This document shows positions 23,654-32,643 of a stretch of 59,332 nucleotides of DNA, one piece after another. The translations under genes were made by a program, and so were the position numbers. Below the pieces are notes generated by a model. That model did no database searches and was not told the origin of the DNA. It saw only the letters and a list, made by a program, of their open reading frames with translations. The stretch comes from Bacillus sanguinis (GTDB lineage Bacteria; Bacillota; Bacilli; Bacillales; Bacillaceae_G): positions 1-59,332 of the forward strand of contig NZ_BOQB01000092.1 in NCBI RefSeq assembly GCF_018332475.1. The letters run 5' to 3'. Positions within the stretch are counted from its first letter, which is position 1; each line of letters opens with the position of its first letter.

Positions 23654-24232
23654 ATGATGAATAAAAAAGAGAAAATTGTCTATGCAGCTATTGAAGTGTT
23701 TCAGGAAAAGGGCGTTGAAAAAACGAAGATTTCTGATATCGTGAAATTGGCTGGCATTGCACAAGGAACTTTCTATTTATATTTTCCTTCTAAGTTATCT
23801 GTTATGCCTGCAATAGCAGAAGTGATGGTTGAAAAGATGATACTTGCAGTGAAAGCAAAAGTGCAAAACGATGCGCCTTTCTCAAGTAAAGTGACGCAAG
23901 TAATAGATGCGGTGTTTCACTTTATAGCGGAATATCGTGAAATACAAGCTTTAATGTATGCGGGGCTTGCATCTACAGAACATATAAAAGAATGGGAAGC
24001 TGTGTATGAGCCTCTTTATATGTGGCTAAGTGAATTTTTAAATGAGGCGAAAGAAGCTGGTGAAATTCGTGATTCGGTTCATGCAGAGCGAACAGCAAAG
24101 TTATTTATCGCTCTTGTTGAATCGGCAGCGGAACAAGTTTATTTATATGATCATAAAGATGATGAGCAAGTCGAGCTACAAAAGGCAGAAGTACTAGATT
24201 TTTTAACACATGCACTACATATAAAGAAGTAG
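23654..24232 (+). CDS. TetR family transcriptional regulator of drug efflux
   Basis: A 192-residue TetR-type repressor. The N-terminal helix-turn-helix reads KISDIVKLAGIAQGTFYLYF and the C-terminal helical domain should bind a drug. Neighbours are the SMR pair upstream and an MFS exporter downstream. Four copies of a 17-bp TGAnTGA-like palindrome at both flanking promoters and its own imply that this protein controls all three. Start could be the ATG at 23654 or 23657. Confidence 0.9.
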   Translation: MMNKKEKIVYAAIEVFQEKGVEKTKISDIVKLAGIAQGTFYLYFPSKLSVMPAIAEVMVEKMILAVKAKVQNDAPFSSKVTQVIDAVFHFIAEYREIQALMYAGLASTEHIKEWEAVYEPLYMWLSEFLNEAKEAGEIRDSVHAERTAKLFIALVESAAEQVYLYDHKDDEQVELQKAEVLDFLTHALHIKK

Positions 24233-24277
24233 TAAGATGAACCTGTCTGAAAAGGTAGGTTCATTTTTGAGGAAAAC

Positions 24278-24294
24278 TGAATGATAGTCATTCA
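24278..24294 (+). promoter_or_regulatory. TetR-type operator copy 4
   Basis: TGAATGATAGTCATTCA is a perfect 7-3-7 palindrome upstream of the MFS gene leader. Confidence 0.7.
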
Positions 24295-24315
24295 TCTAAT
24301 ACTTATGTATGTGTG

Positions 24316-24410
24316 AAAGGATAGAGTGAAATTCTAATGAGTGGGCATCTTCACTCATTATTAGCCCATAAATAGCAGGATAAAGAAAAAGCTTCTTGGG
24401 CATTATTTTT
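24316..24410 (+). promoter_or_regulatory. Structured leader of the MFS exporter gene
   Basis: Three short complementary blocks occur: TGGGC (24342-24346), GCCCA (24364-24368) and TGGGC (24397-24401). The second can pair with either flank. A perfect eight-base hairpin (AATGAGTG/CACTCATT) is nested in the first part, and the last block is followed by ATTATTTTT. This allows an attenuation switch, but loops are long and no strong terminator is formed, so confidence is low. Confidence 0.35.
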
Positions 24411-24441
24411 GAGAGGAATTTACGGGAAGAGGTGTTAAAAA

Positions 24442-25644
24442 GTGAAGAAACCGATAAAAGAACAAAAGATGGTATTGGTCATTCTTTTGAGTAATATATT
24501 TATCGCTTTTTTAGGGATTGGATTAATTATTCCGGTTATGCCGTCCTTTATGAATGACATGCATTTAACAGGTAAGACGATGGGATATCTCGTTGCAGTG
24601 TTTGCAATGGCTCAGCTTATTGCTTCACCTATTACAGGCCGGTGGGTTGACCTGTACGGCAGGAAGAAAATGATAATCATTGGATTATTTATTTTTGGTG
24701 TTTCAGAGCTTCTTTTTGGATTAGGAACAGATGTATGGATGCTTTATGTAGCAAGGGTGTTAGGCGGAATTAGTGCTGCATTTATTATGCCTGGTGTTAC
24801 GGCATATGTTGCGGATATTACATCTATGCAGGAACGTCCAAAGGCGATGGGATATTTATCTGCTGCTATTAGTACCGGATTTATTATAGGGCCTGGAATT
24901 GGCGGATTTATTGCAGAATACGGTATACGTGTACCGTTTTTCGTTGCAGCAGCAATTGCTTTTATAGCATGTGTCATTTCGATCTTTATTTTGAAAGAGC
25001 CGTTGACTAAGGAAGAGCTTGCAGAGATTTCTGCTAATACGAAAGAATCAAGTTTTATTGGTGATTTAAAGAAATCATTACATCCAATGTATGCAATTGC
25101 ATTTATTATCGTATTTGTACTCGCATTCGGATTATCAGCGTATGAAACTGTGTTTAGTCTGTTTTCTGATCATAAGTTTGGATTCACACCGAAAGATATC
25201 GCGGCAATTATTACAATTAGTTCAATCTTTGGGGTAGTTGTGCAAGTATTTATGTTTGGTAAATTGGTTGATATTTTCGGGGAAAAAGTGTTAATTCAAA
25301 TCTGTTTAATTGTAGGTGCAGTATTAGCGTTCGTTTCAACTGTAGTCTTTAATTATTGGATTGTACTTCTCGTTACTTGCTTCATTTTCTTAGCATTTGA
25401 TTTACTTCGTCCAGCTTTAACGACGTTTTTATCAAAAGCAGCCGGAAAAGAACAAGGATTCGTTGCTGGTATGAACTCGACTTATACGAGTTTAGGAAAT
25501 ATCGCAGGACCAGCGATGGGCGGAATATTATTTGATATGAATATTCATTATCCATATGCATTTTCAGGAGTTGTTTTAATAGTTGGTCTCGGCATTACAT
25601 TTATGTGGAGAGAGAAACAGCTAGCTGAAAGTTTTGCGAAGTAA
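24442..25644 (+). CDS. MFS multidrug exporter (NorA/Bmr-like, DHA1)
   Basis: A 400-residue, twelve-helix major facilitator. Motif A is GRWVDLYGRKKM in the second loop and motif C is GFIIGPGIGGFIAEYG in helix five, which marks drug:H+ antiporters of the DHA1 group. A GTG start at 24442 has GAAGAGGTG upstream. A 17-bp operator and a structured leader precede it, placing it under the adjacent TetR repressor. Substrate is unknown; overlap with the SMR pair substrates is plausible since they share the regulator. Confidence 0.9.
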   Translation: MKKPIKEQKMVLVILLSNIFIAFLGIGLIIPVMPSFMNDMHLTGKTMGYLVAVFAMAQLIASPITGRWVDLYGRKKMIIIGLFIFGVSELLFGLGTDVWMLYVARVLGGISAAFIMPGVTAYVADITSMQERPKAMGYLSAAISTGFIIGPGIGGFIAEYGIRVPFFVAAAIAFIACVISIFILKEPLTKEELAEISANTKESSFIGDLKKSLHPMYAIAFIIVFVLAFGLSAYETVFSLFSDHKFGFTPKDIAAIITISSIFGVVVQVFMFGKLVDIFGEKVLIQICLIVGAVLAFVSTVVFNYWIVLLVTCFIFLAFDLLRPALTTFLSKAAGKEQGFVAGMNSTYTSLGNIAGPAMGGILFDMNIHYPYAFSGVVLIVGLGITFMWREKQLAESFAK

Positions 25645-25676
25645 TCAAACCCCTTATGACGGTAAGGGGTTTTTGT
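25645..25676 (+). terminator. Terminator of the MFS gene
   Basis: AAACCCCTTA and TAAGGGGTTT pair around TGACGG-type loop, followed by TTTGTTTT. Confidence 0.8.
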
Positions 25677-25691
25677 TTTATCCTGCTATTT

Positions 25692-25772
25692 GTGGGAGTC
25701 GGGCTGCCCGTAAAAGCCTGATTGGTACGGGTGAATACTTAGCGGGGATGAACAAAACTCTCACTAATTAAG
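25692..25772 (+). repeat. Structured repeat-like element
   Basis: GTGGGAGT (25692-25699) pairs with ACTCTCAC (25757-25764, one G-T pair) and CCCGT pairs with ACGGG inside, with a GGGCTGCCC palindrome between. The tail AAAACTCTCACTAATTAAG recurs in decayed form at 12483-12540. It looks like one unit of a dispersed repeat; a dead transposon remnant is another option. Confidence 0.45.
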
Positions 25773-26298
25773 TTTTATTTTGTGAAATACGTTGAAAATC
25801 TTTATTTATACAGGACTGCTTTATTTTTTTTGATTTGATTAAATGTTTAATATCAGAGATGTTATCGTATGAAAGCTGAGTATGATAATAGTTAATGTAC
25901 TCAAGTAATGCAAAAATATAAATAAATAGAGTGAATGATAGCCCGCCTAAAGGTAAGTGGGGATACCAAATTATAAAATCAATAGTAAACGTAATAAATC
26001 CTGTGATAATGAATGCAATAGTTATCTTTTTAAGTCTTTTTAAATATTGAATCATCCTAATAGGCGTAACAGATGTTTTCTCTTTTTTTAGTCGTTTCCA
26101 CTTTACGTACCAGTAAAGTGTTCCTTGTAATAAGATAAACTCTAAAAGAAGAAATGAGGCCCAAAAAGAATACAGGGAATATAAATGTAAAGTAGGATAA
26201 GCATAATTAAGTAAGTAACTTGTGAAAATAAAAGTAATGACTGAAAATAACTCACCTGTGTATAGATAGGAAAGTCTTTTTTCTAGGGTGCGTTTCAT
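25768..26298 (-). CDS. Four-helix membrane protein, unknown function
   Basis: A 176-residue hydrophobic protein with about four predicted membrane helices (LYTGELFSVITFIFTSYLL, LYSFWASFLLLEFILLQG, ITIAFIITGFITFTIDFI, LSFTLFIYIFALLEY) and a Lys-rich C terminus. The ATG at 26298 follows AAGGAGAC. An upstream in-frame ATG at 26325 lacks a ribosome site. It sits just after the SgrR-like gene in the same direction, 30 bases apart, and may be cotranscribed. No family was recognised. The stop lies inside the repeat-like element. Confidence 0.6.
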   Translation of the reverse strand: MKRTLEKRLSYLYTGELFSVITFIFTSYLLNYAYPTLHLYSLYSFWASFLLLEFILLQGTLYWYVKWKRLKKEKTSVTPIRMIQYLKRLKKITIAFIITGFITFTIDFIIWYPHLPLGGLSFTLFIYIFALLEYINYYHTQLSYDNISDIKHLIKSKKIKQSCINKDFQRISQNKT

Positions 26299-26328
26299 GG
26301 CTCGTCTCCTTATATAAAAACTCAAACT

Positions 26329-28068
26329 TTAATACGTGGATGGCTGTATCCATAACTTCGCAAAATTTGCCCAGCCGAATGAATCAATTGTTACGTTTTT
26401 TAAAGAAGAAGGGTATGTTTTTCTTTTTAAAACGTGATAGTTAAATAAAATGATGTGTTCTGCTTGTAAAAACTCTTCAATTTCATACATGAGTTCATAG
26501 CGTTTCTCTTTATTTTCTTCTAATAAAAAGGTATCAAGTAAACAGTTAATTTGATTTTCATAGTGCGGGTTCATGAAACGGCTTACGAAGCAGCTTTTAT
26601 TTTTAAATACATTTAAGAATGCAAGTTCATGATCGGCAGCAAACACTTCTCCCATGAAAATAATATCGGCGTGCCTATCAATAGAATGATCCATATAATC
26701 TGAAACGAGAAATGGGTGAAGCTCTACTTGTATACCTAAACTTTCACACCGTTCTTTTAGGAAATGTGCGTCATTTTCACTATCTTTAAATGCGAAGAAG
26801 TAAATATGTATCGTTTCGCCATTATAGGTGCTCTTTTTTAAATACTCTTTCGCTTTTTCTAAAGAGTAGGATCTTTTAGAAGCTTGGCGACTTCTTTCAG
26901 GGAAAAAGCTTGATGCAGCAATTGTTCGTCTACCCTCTATGCTGCGAAGTATCGTTTCAACGTCATATAGTTCTCTCCAAGCTTTTCGAAAGTACATGTC
27001 GTGATGTGGACCAGGTTTTGTAAAGTTGAAGCTAGCATAAATACAACCAATTTCTTCTATTTGTATATCATGCCTTTCATTTTCCTCTTCATTTGGTAGT
27101 TCATAATCAGCATCGATTTGCACATGATCAGGAATACCCCAAAATTCAATACGGTCTAATAAAGCCCGCTCTTTAAAATAATGGGTGAACGCTTCGAGTA
27201 CGATATTATCTTCAGAGTAATGAAAAAGTTTGAAAGGCCCAGTACCTATATAATGATGATTTTCAATACTCACATCATGTGGCAAAATTGCTAGTTGTAT
27301 GGAACTTACATAGTGTAAGAAAAATAGATTTGGTTTTGCTAAATGAAATTGGATTTGCAGTGGTGATGGCGTTTCAATTTGAACAATTTCTTCTGTTAAC
27401 CATTCGAAAGGAGAGTGAACTTCTTTTAGTCTTTCAAATGAAAATCGTACATCTTTAGAAGTTAAAACTGTTTCGTTATGAAAATGAATATCTTTTCGTA
27501 AATAAAAGGTCCACGTCAACCCGTCTTCACTTAATTCCCACGTATGAGCAATGTGTGGTTCCATTGTTCCAGTAACATCGTTATAAACGACTAACGTGTC
27601 AAAAATTTGACTCGTAAGATGGCTCTCCGTAGTTACAGCTACAAAAGCCGGATCTAATGGGAATATCTTTCTTGATATAGGAATCTTTAATATGTCGTAC
27701 ATATCATTTGAAGGTTCGTATCCAAAATGATGATGAAGTTTACTTTCAATGTTTTTATGAAGTGCAGGAGGCAGTGGTTCTTTTAAAAGAAGAAAAACAT
27801 CCTTTAATTTTTCTTGCGCTAACAGTTCATCTGTATAGGACTCAATCGCTTCTACGAAATTATGTATAAATAGAATTTCTGTTTTATTCCCGCGGCCTCG
27901 CCCTGGAGTCCAGCTAATTAATTGTTCCTCACTCATTTTCTTTAATAAAATCTTTACGTTTTTCGTACTGCAATATAAGACATCCGCTAATTCTTGTAAG
28001 CTATTTCGTATGTGTTGTTGATCTTGTACATGTAGTCTTAGTCTAATGTAATAGTCCATAATTTTCAT
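26329..28068 (-). CDS. SgrR-like regulator with a solute-binding domain
   Basis: A 579-residue protein made of an N-terminal SgrR-type helix-turn-helix (SLQELADVLYCSTKNVKILL), a short linker and an ABC-type family 5 solute-binding domain (AHTWELSEDGLTWTFYLRKD) as in oligopeptide-binding proteins. In Gram-negatives SgrR responds to sugar phosphate or a related small molecule and activates a nearby efflux gene. Here it is divergent from an MFS exporter. The ATG at 28068 follows AAGGAAG; the frame runs back to 28089 without a ribosome site. The ligand is unknown. Confidence 0.85.
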   Translation of the reverse strand: MKIMDYYIRLRLHVQDQQHIRNSLQELADVLYCSTKNVKILLKKMSEEQLISWTPGRGRGNKTEILFIHNFVEAIESYTDELLAQEKLKDVFLLLKEPLPPALHKNIESKLHHHFGYEPSNDMYDILKIPISRKIFPLDPAFVAVTTESHLTSQIFDTLVVYNDVTGTMEPHIAHTWELSEDGLTWTFYLRKDIHFHNETVLTSKDVRFSFERLKEVHSPFEWLTEEIVQIETPSPLQIQFHLAKPNLFFLHYVSSIQLAILPHDVSIENHHYIGTGPFKLFHYSEDNIVLEAFTHYFKERALLDRIEFWGIPDHVQIDADYELPNEEENERHDIQIEEIGCIYASFNFTKPGPHHDMYFRKAWRELYDVETILRSIEGRRTIAASSFFPERSRQASKRSYSLEKAKEYLKKSTYNGETIHIYFFAFKDSENDAHFLKERCESLGIQVELHPFLVSDYMDHSIDRHADIIFMGEVFAADHELAFLNVFKNKSCFVSRFMNPHYENQINCLLDTFLLEENKEKRYELMYEIEEFLQAEHIILFNYHVLKRKTYPSSLKNVTIDSFGWANFAKLWIQPSTY

Positions 28069-28173
28069 ATATACACTTCCTTCTATCATAAAAGGGGAAA
28101 CTCTTTAGAATATTCTAACCTTTTTCTTCCTCTTTTTCAAAGTAAAATAAGTAAGCATAAGGAGGGGGAAACA

Positions 28174-29430
28174 ATGGGATTTTGGAGTATGCATCGAAAT
28201 ATAAAGATTAGAATTATAACTTCGTTTTTAACACGTACTGTGTCCACGATGATTTTTCCATTTATGGCGATTTACTTTTCAATCAAGTTAGGTAGTGCGA
28301 TTGCTGGTGCGTTACTACTTATTAATGTCATAGCTTCATTAGTAATTGGTTTATATGGTGGATATGTTGGAGATCGGCTCGGTCGTAAAAAGGTGATGAT
28401 TATTGGCCAAAGTACACAAGTCATTTCCATTGCTTGTATGGGAGTTGCGAATTCGGACTATGTAGATTCACCGTGGCTAACATTTGTATTTATGTTAGTG
28501 AATAGTTTAGGGTCTGGACTTATGAATCCAGCGACGGAAGCGATGTTAATTGATGTGAGTACACCTGAGAATCGAAAATTGATGTACAGCATTAACTACT
28601 GGGCGATTAATTTATCCATTGCAATTGGAGCGATATTTGGCGGATTATTATTTGAAAACTATAGATTACAATTGTTTATCGTATTAACGCTTGTTGCAAT
28701 TATTACTTTATACGTGATGGCTGTATATATGGAAGAAGTGTATGTAGCGAGAAAAACAGTAGAGAAGAAAAATGTATTAAAAGATATGGCGGATAGTTAT
28801 AAAGTTGTAATGAAAGATAGAGCGTTTTTAATTTTTTGTGCAGCGAGTATATGTACGTTATCGTTAGAGTTTCAAATTAATAATTATTTAGGAGTACGCT
28901 TGCAGAAGGAATTTGAAACGGTGCACTTTTTCTTCGGGAATGGTTTTACTTTTGATTTAACAGGTATTCGCATGCTGAGCTGGATTTCAGCAGAGAATAC
29001 AATTTTAGTTGTTTTATGTTCGGCACTTCTTATAAAAATGCTGAAAAGCTTTAATGATTTAAAAATCCTATATGTAGGTTTATTCATTTATACAATTGGA
29101 TTTACAATACTCGGAACGAGCAATAGCTTATGGATTTTATTAATTGCAGGGCTTTTCCAAACAGTAGGCGAGATGATGTATGTGCCAGTGCGTCAATCTA
29201 TTATGGCAGATATGGTGCCGAATGAGGCGAGAGGTTCATATATGGCGATTAACGGAATGGTCTTTCAAGTGGCAAAAATGAACGGGGCATTAGGTGTTAT
29301 GCTAGGTTCATTTATCGCATCTTGGGGCATGAGTGCTCTGTACTTTATCGTTGGTATGAGCAGTATTTTATTATTTATGAAGGCGATAGGGAAAGAGAAG
29401 TATGAGAGGCAGATTTCTCAGATTGGATAA
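28174..29430 (+). CDS. MFS efflux protein divergent from the SgrR-like gene
   Basis: A 418-residue, twelve-helix facilitator with motif A (GGYVGDRLGRKKVMI) and a DHA-type pattern. Its start at 28174 is after GGAGGGGG. It is transcribed away from an SgrR-like regulator across about 100 bases, the same layout as the sgrR-setA pair of enterics where SetA exports sugars. Substrate is therefore guessed to be a sugar or sugar analogue, or a drug. A bidirectional terminator follows. Confidence 0.85.
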   Translation: MGFWSMHRNIKIRIITSFLTRTVSTMIFPFMAIYFSIKLGSAIAGALLLINVIASLVIGLYGGYVGDRLGRKKVMIIGQSTQVISIACMGVANSDYVDSPWLTFVFMLVNSLGSGLMNPATEAMLIDVSTPENRKLMYSINYWAINLSIAIGAIFGGLLFENYRLQLFIVLTLVAIITLYVMAVYMEEVYVARKTVEKKNVLKDMADSYKVVMKDRAFLIFCAASICTLSLEFQINNYLGVRLQKEFETVHFFFGNGFTFDLTGIRMLSWISAENTILVVLCSALLIKMLKSFNDLKILYVGLFIYTIGFTILGTSNSLWILLIAGLFQTVGEMMYVPVRQSIMADMVPNEARGSYMAINGMVFQVAKMNGALGVMLGSFIASWGMSALYFIVGMSSILLFMKAIGKEKYERQISQIG

Positions 29431-29434
29431 AACT

Positions 29435-29469
29435 ATATGAAAAGCGATGCTGAGAATCGCTTTTCATAT
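29435..29469. terminator. Bidirectional terminator
   Basis: ATATGAAAAGCGAT and ATCGCTTTTCATAT form a perfect 14-base stem around GCTGAGA between two convergent genes. Confidence 0.9.
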
Positions 29470-29474
29470 GAATT

Positions 29475-29678
29475 TTAAAACGGATCAACTTCAGCTAAAT
29501 TCGGAGTGGTATTCGGCTGTAGCAAAAGGTTTTTTAATGTGCCTACTTCAGAAAGAGCGACTAATATGTAGCCACTAATTAGAACAATAAGCCCGATGAC
29601 GCGTAACGTTTGTAAGCTCACTTCACGATTATTTGTTTCTGTAGGATTTGGGGGCGTTGAAGGTGGAGTATTATTCAT
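29475..29678 (-). CDS. Small single-helix membrane protein
   Basis: A 67-residue protein with a Pro/Thr/Asn-rich N terminus (NNTPPSTPPNPTETNNR), one strong membrane helix (LRVIGLIVLISGYILVAL) and a short C-terminal tail. No known family was recognised. It is transcribed toward the bidirectional terminator. Start at 29678 (ATG) follows a GATGGGAG-type site. Such proteins are common in Bacillus and often of unknown function. Confidence 0.65.
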   Translation of the reverse strand: MNNTPPSTPPNPTETNNREVSLQTLRVIGLIVLISGYILVALSEVGTLKNLLLQPNTTPNLAEVDPF

Positions 29679-29868
29679 AATAGGGCTCCCATCTTTTTAT
29701 TTTGTATGTGTGAAATCATTATTTAACTTATGGATAGGAATCGTATAGTCATTTTCACTATATGAGAACTGCCTATGAAAAGTGATTAGAAGTTTTGGAG
29801 AGAAAAAAGAGGGTGTATGAAAAGATCATTAAAAATAAGATTCTTTTTTGTTTTTCATACAAATAAAA

Positions 29869-29907
29869 AGGTTAATCAAAGTAGCTAAATAGCTACTTTG
29901 ATTAATC
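29869..29907 (-). terminator. Terminator of the PfpI gene
   Basis: On the reverse strand GATTAATCAAAGTAGCT and AGCTACTTTGATTAACC pair around ATTT and are followed by TTTTTATTT. It lies just past the gene end. Confidence 0.85.
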
Positions 29908-29915
29908 TCTAATAA

Positions 29916-30431
29916 CTATTTCAATATACGTAACGATTCTTCAATAAACGCCGGGATGTCTTCTGGTTGTCTACTTGTGACCAGCTGATTTTGGCATACA
30001 ACTACTTCTTTATCGTGAAAGTTTCCGCCGGCGTTTTTTAAATCGACTTCAATAGATTTATATCCAGTGACATCACGTCCTTCAAGTGTTTGTGCAGTGA
30101 TGAGTAGCTGAGGTCCGTGACAAATAGCGAAAACAGGTTTTTCCGCATCCATAAATGCTTTACTAAAGCGAACGAAACGCTCATCTGCACGAAGTATATC
30201 TGGAGAAAATCCGCCTGGTATGAAGAGTGCGTCAAAGTTTTCTGGAGAAACATCATCGATACCTTTATCAATTACAATTTCACTTTTTCCTTGTTTACCG
30301 TGTACCGTTTTACCTTTTTCTGCTTCAATAGTTGTTAATTCATATCCCTTTTGTTTAAAAGCTTCTGCTGGCTCTGTGTATTCTGTGTCCTCGAAATAAT
30401 CCGTTATTAAAATAGCAATTTTTTTACTCAT
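29916..30431 (-). CDS. DJ-1/PfpI family protein (YfkM-like)
   Basis: A 171-residue PfpI/DJ-1 superfamily protein. The catalytic pair is the Cys-His of FAICHGPQLLI near residue 105, and the Glu of TEYTEPAEAF is in the place of the third residue. Relatives are protein deglycases or stress-response hydrolases. It follows katE with 23 bases between, so it is on the same transcript and probably under the sigma-B-type promoter; B. subtilis YfkM is also a general stress protein. The terminator at 29869-29907 ends the unit. Confidence 0.88.
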   Translation of the reverse strand: MSKKIAILITDYFEDTEYTEPAEAFKQKGYELTTIEAEKGKTVHGKQGKSEIVIDKGIDDVSPENFDALFIPGGFSPDILRADERFVRFSKAFMDAEKPVFAICHGPQLLITAQTLEGRDVTGYKSIEVDLKNAGGNFHDKEVVVCQNQLVTSRQPEDIPAFIEESLRILK

Positions 30432-30454
30432 TCTAATCCGCTCCTTACATTATA

Positions 30455-32452
30455 TTATCGATTCCAAAATCGTCCTTGGGCAATGCCTTCTATAAATGAT
30501 TCAATTGAAGTGTTTGCTAAGTTGTAAATTCCTGCTCCATCTAATTTAATTTTACTATTGTCCAAAGCATGAGGATTACTAAGGACATGAGCTATCGGTT
30601 TAAAATGTTTAAAAGTAGTTTCTGCAAATTCTAAAACAGGGGGGTGAATGGCAGATTCGCTACTAAACACTAATACTGCATCAAAAAGGGAAGAGTCTGT
30701 TGTTGTATAAGTATCAGTTACTTTAATGGAATCATTGAACTGATAAATTTTATTATCTATGATGCTATAGTTAATTCGATGCTGTGCAAAAGCTTGAATC
30801 CATTCGGACAGAAGGGAGACACTTGGGTCACCATTTAATAGAATTGCAACATTTTTAGAATCAGCTTTAAAAATAGTATTGGACATACTTAGTGCAGGTG
30901 ATTTTGCATCTGAATTTACTTCGTGATTTTCCTTAGGCAAGGGAGCTCCAATCATGTTAGCAACTTCTTTTGCTAATTGACGATCGACATGATTCAGTAG
31001 AGCAATTACATTTGCCTTCACCATGTCTGATTTACACTTCCCAACTTCAAAGCAAAAAGCTTCTTTTATATGCTGCTTTTCAATAGGGCTCATACTATTG
31101 TAGAAAAGTTTAGCTTGCGAATAAAAGTTAAGGAAGCTTTTACTGCGCCCCCTAATTTTATGTCCATCAATCTTTTCTTGATAATGCTCATATCCGCCCT
31201 GTTCAGCTTGCACGGTTGCTGGTTGATTGTCATTTAAGCCATTAGGATGATAGCTTGTTTGACCGCGATGAATTTGCATTTGATGCATACCATCACGTTG
31301 ATTATTATGAAAAGGACATACGGGCTGATTAATAGGGATTTGATGGAAATTAGGGCCTCCTAAACGAGATAATTGTGTATCTGTATAGGAGAATAATCTT
31401 CCTTGCAGAAGAGGGTCATTTGAAAAATCAATACCTGGTACGACATGACCAGGGTGGAAAGCTACCTGCTCCGTTTCCGCAAAGAAGTTATCAACATTTT
31501 TGTTCAATGTCATTTTCCCAACTAGTTTTACAGGAACTTCTTCTTCCGGCCATAATTTCGTTGGATCTAAAATATCAAAATCAAATGCATGCTCATCTTC
31601 TTCTGGAATTAGCTGTAATCCGAGCTCCCATTCCGGATAATCCCCTTTTTCAATTGCTTCATATAAATCTTGACGATGGAAATCAGGATTTTTCCCAGCA
31701 ATCTTTTGAGCCTCATCCCACACTAATGAATGAACTCCAAGAGCAGGTTTCCAGTGAAACTTTACGAAATGGGCTTTTCCTTCTGCGTTAATGAGTCGAA
31801 ATGTGTGAACTCCAAAACCTTCCATCATTCGTAAACTACGCGGAATAGCACGGTCGCTCATTTGCCACATGACCATATGCGTGGACTCGGGATTATGCGC
31901 AACAAAATCCCAAAATGTATCATGAGCGCTAGCTCCTTGAGGGATATCAGTATGTGGTTCTGGTTTAACCGCATGGACAAAATCAGGAAATTTAATAGCA
32001 TCTTGGATAAAGAATACTGGCATATTATTACCTACTAAATCGTAGTTCCCTTCATCTGTATAAAATTTTGTAGCGAATCCACGCACATCTCTTACTGTGT
32101 CGTTGGATCCTTTAGAACCTTGGACGGTTGAGAAACGTACAAATACAGGTGTTTTCTTTGAAGGATTGGTAAGAAAATCTGCTTTCGTATATGCTTCTAA
32201 CGATTCATAAAGCTGAAAATAACCATGAGCGCCAACTCCGCGTGCATGAACAATCCTTTCGGGAATTCGCTCGTGATCAAAATGGGTCATTTTCTCGCGA
32301 AAGTGGAAATCCTCCATTAAGGTTGGGCCTCTTAAGCCCATCTTTAAAGAAAATTCATCTTCGGCTATTTTTACTCCTTGGTTTGTTGTTAAAGCATGTT
32401 TGCGTTGATTATCCGTAACGTGGTGTTCCAATTGCTCCATTTTTTTATTCAC
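30455..32452 (-). CDS. katE: Large-subunit catalase (KatE type)
   Basis: A 665-residue clade-2 catalase. [20 protein letters not shown] carries the essential His, [14 protein letters not shown] the Asn, and [15 protein letters not shown] the haem-ligand Tyr. The C-terminal 150 residues form the flavodoxin/DJ-1-like extra domain typical of large catalases. A GTG start at 32452 follows AAAGGAGG at a good distance. It decomposes hydrogen peroxide. A GTTTAC-13-GGGTAT box upstream marks it as a general-stress gene. It is followed by the PfpI gene. Confidence 0.93.
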   Translation of the reverse strand: MNKKMEQLEHHVTDNQRKHALTTNQGVKIAEDEFSLKMGLRGPTLMEDFHFREKMTHFDHERIPERIVHARGVGAHGYFQLYESLEAYTKADFLTNPSKKTPVFVRFSTVQGSKGSNDTVRDVRGFATKFYTDEGNYDLVGNNMPVFFIQDAIKFPDFVHAVKPEPHTDIPQGASAHDTFWDFVAHNPESTHMVMWQMSDRAIPRSLRMMEGFGVHTFRLINAEGKAHFVKFHWKPALGVHSLVWDEAQKIAGKNPDFHRQDLYEAIEKGDYPEWELGLQLIPEEDEHAFDFDILDPTKLWPEEEVPVKLVGKMTLNKNVDNFFAETEQVAFHPGHVVPGIDFSNDPLLQGRLFSYTDTQLSRLGGPNFHQIPINQPVCPFHNNQRDGMHQMQIHRGQTSYHPNGLNDNQPATVQAEQGGYEHYQEKIDGHKIRGRSKSFLNFYSQAKLFYNSMSPIEKQHIKEAFCFEVGKCKSDMVKANVIALLNHVDRQLAKEVANMIGAPLPKENHEVNSDAKSPALSMSNTIFKADSKNVAILLNGDPSVSLLSEWIQAFAQHRINYSIIDNKIYQFNDSIKVTDTYTTTDSSLFDAVLVFSSESAIHPPVLEFAETTFKHFKPIAHVLSNPHALDNSKIKLDGAGIYNLANTSIESFIEGIAQGRFWNR

Positions 32453-32487
32453 AATATAGGCCCCTCCTTTACGCTGTTAATTAATAG

Positions 32488-32512
32488 ATACCCTTTTTAT
32501 TAGGGCGTAAAC
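32488..32512 (-). promoter_or_regulatory. Sigma-B-type promoter of katE
   Basis: Read on the reverse strand: GTTTAC, 13 bases, GGGTAT. This matches the sigma-B consensus GTTTAA-N12-15-GGGTAT nearly perfectly, 35 bases ahead of the start. Confidence 0.8.
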
Positions 32513-32589
32513 ATGTATTATCGTTTTTGTATGTAAAAATCATAAAATATCGGTTGTTTCAGTAATTTTTGTTTGAGGAAGGAAAATAA

Positions 32590-32628
32590 AAAAGCCAAGG
32601 AGATACTTTATTTTCTCCTTGGCTTTTA
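32590..32628 (-). terminator. Terminator of the EcsB-like gene
   Basis: AAAGCCAAGGAGA and TCTCCTTGGCTTT pair; on the reverse strand the stem is followed by T residues. Confidence 0.85.
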
Positions 32629-32643
32629 AGATAATTCTTTTCG

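Noticed and set aside
29679-29868. Gene in the gap upstream of the small single-helix protein
   Set aside because: No frame with a ribosome site or coding pattern was found; the stretch is AT-rich and probably carries a promoter only.
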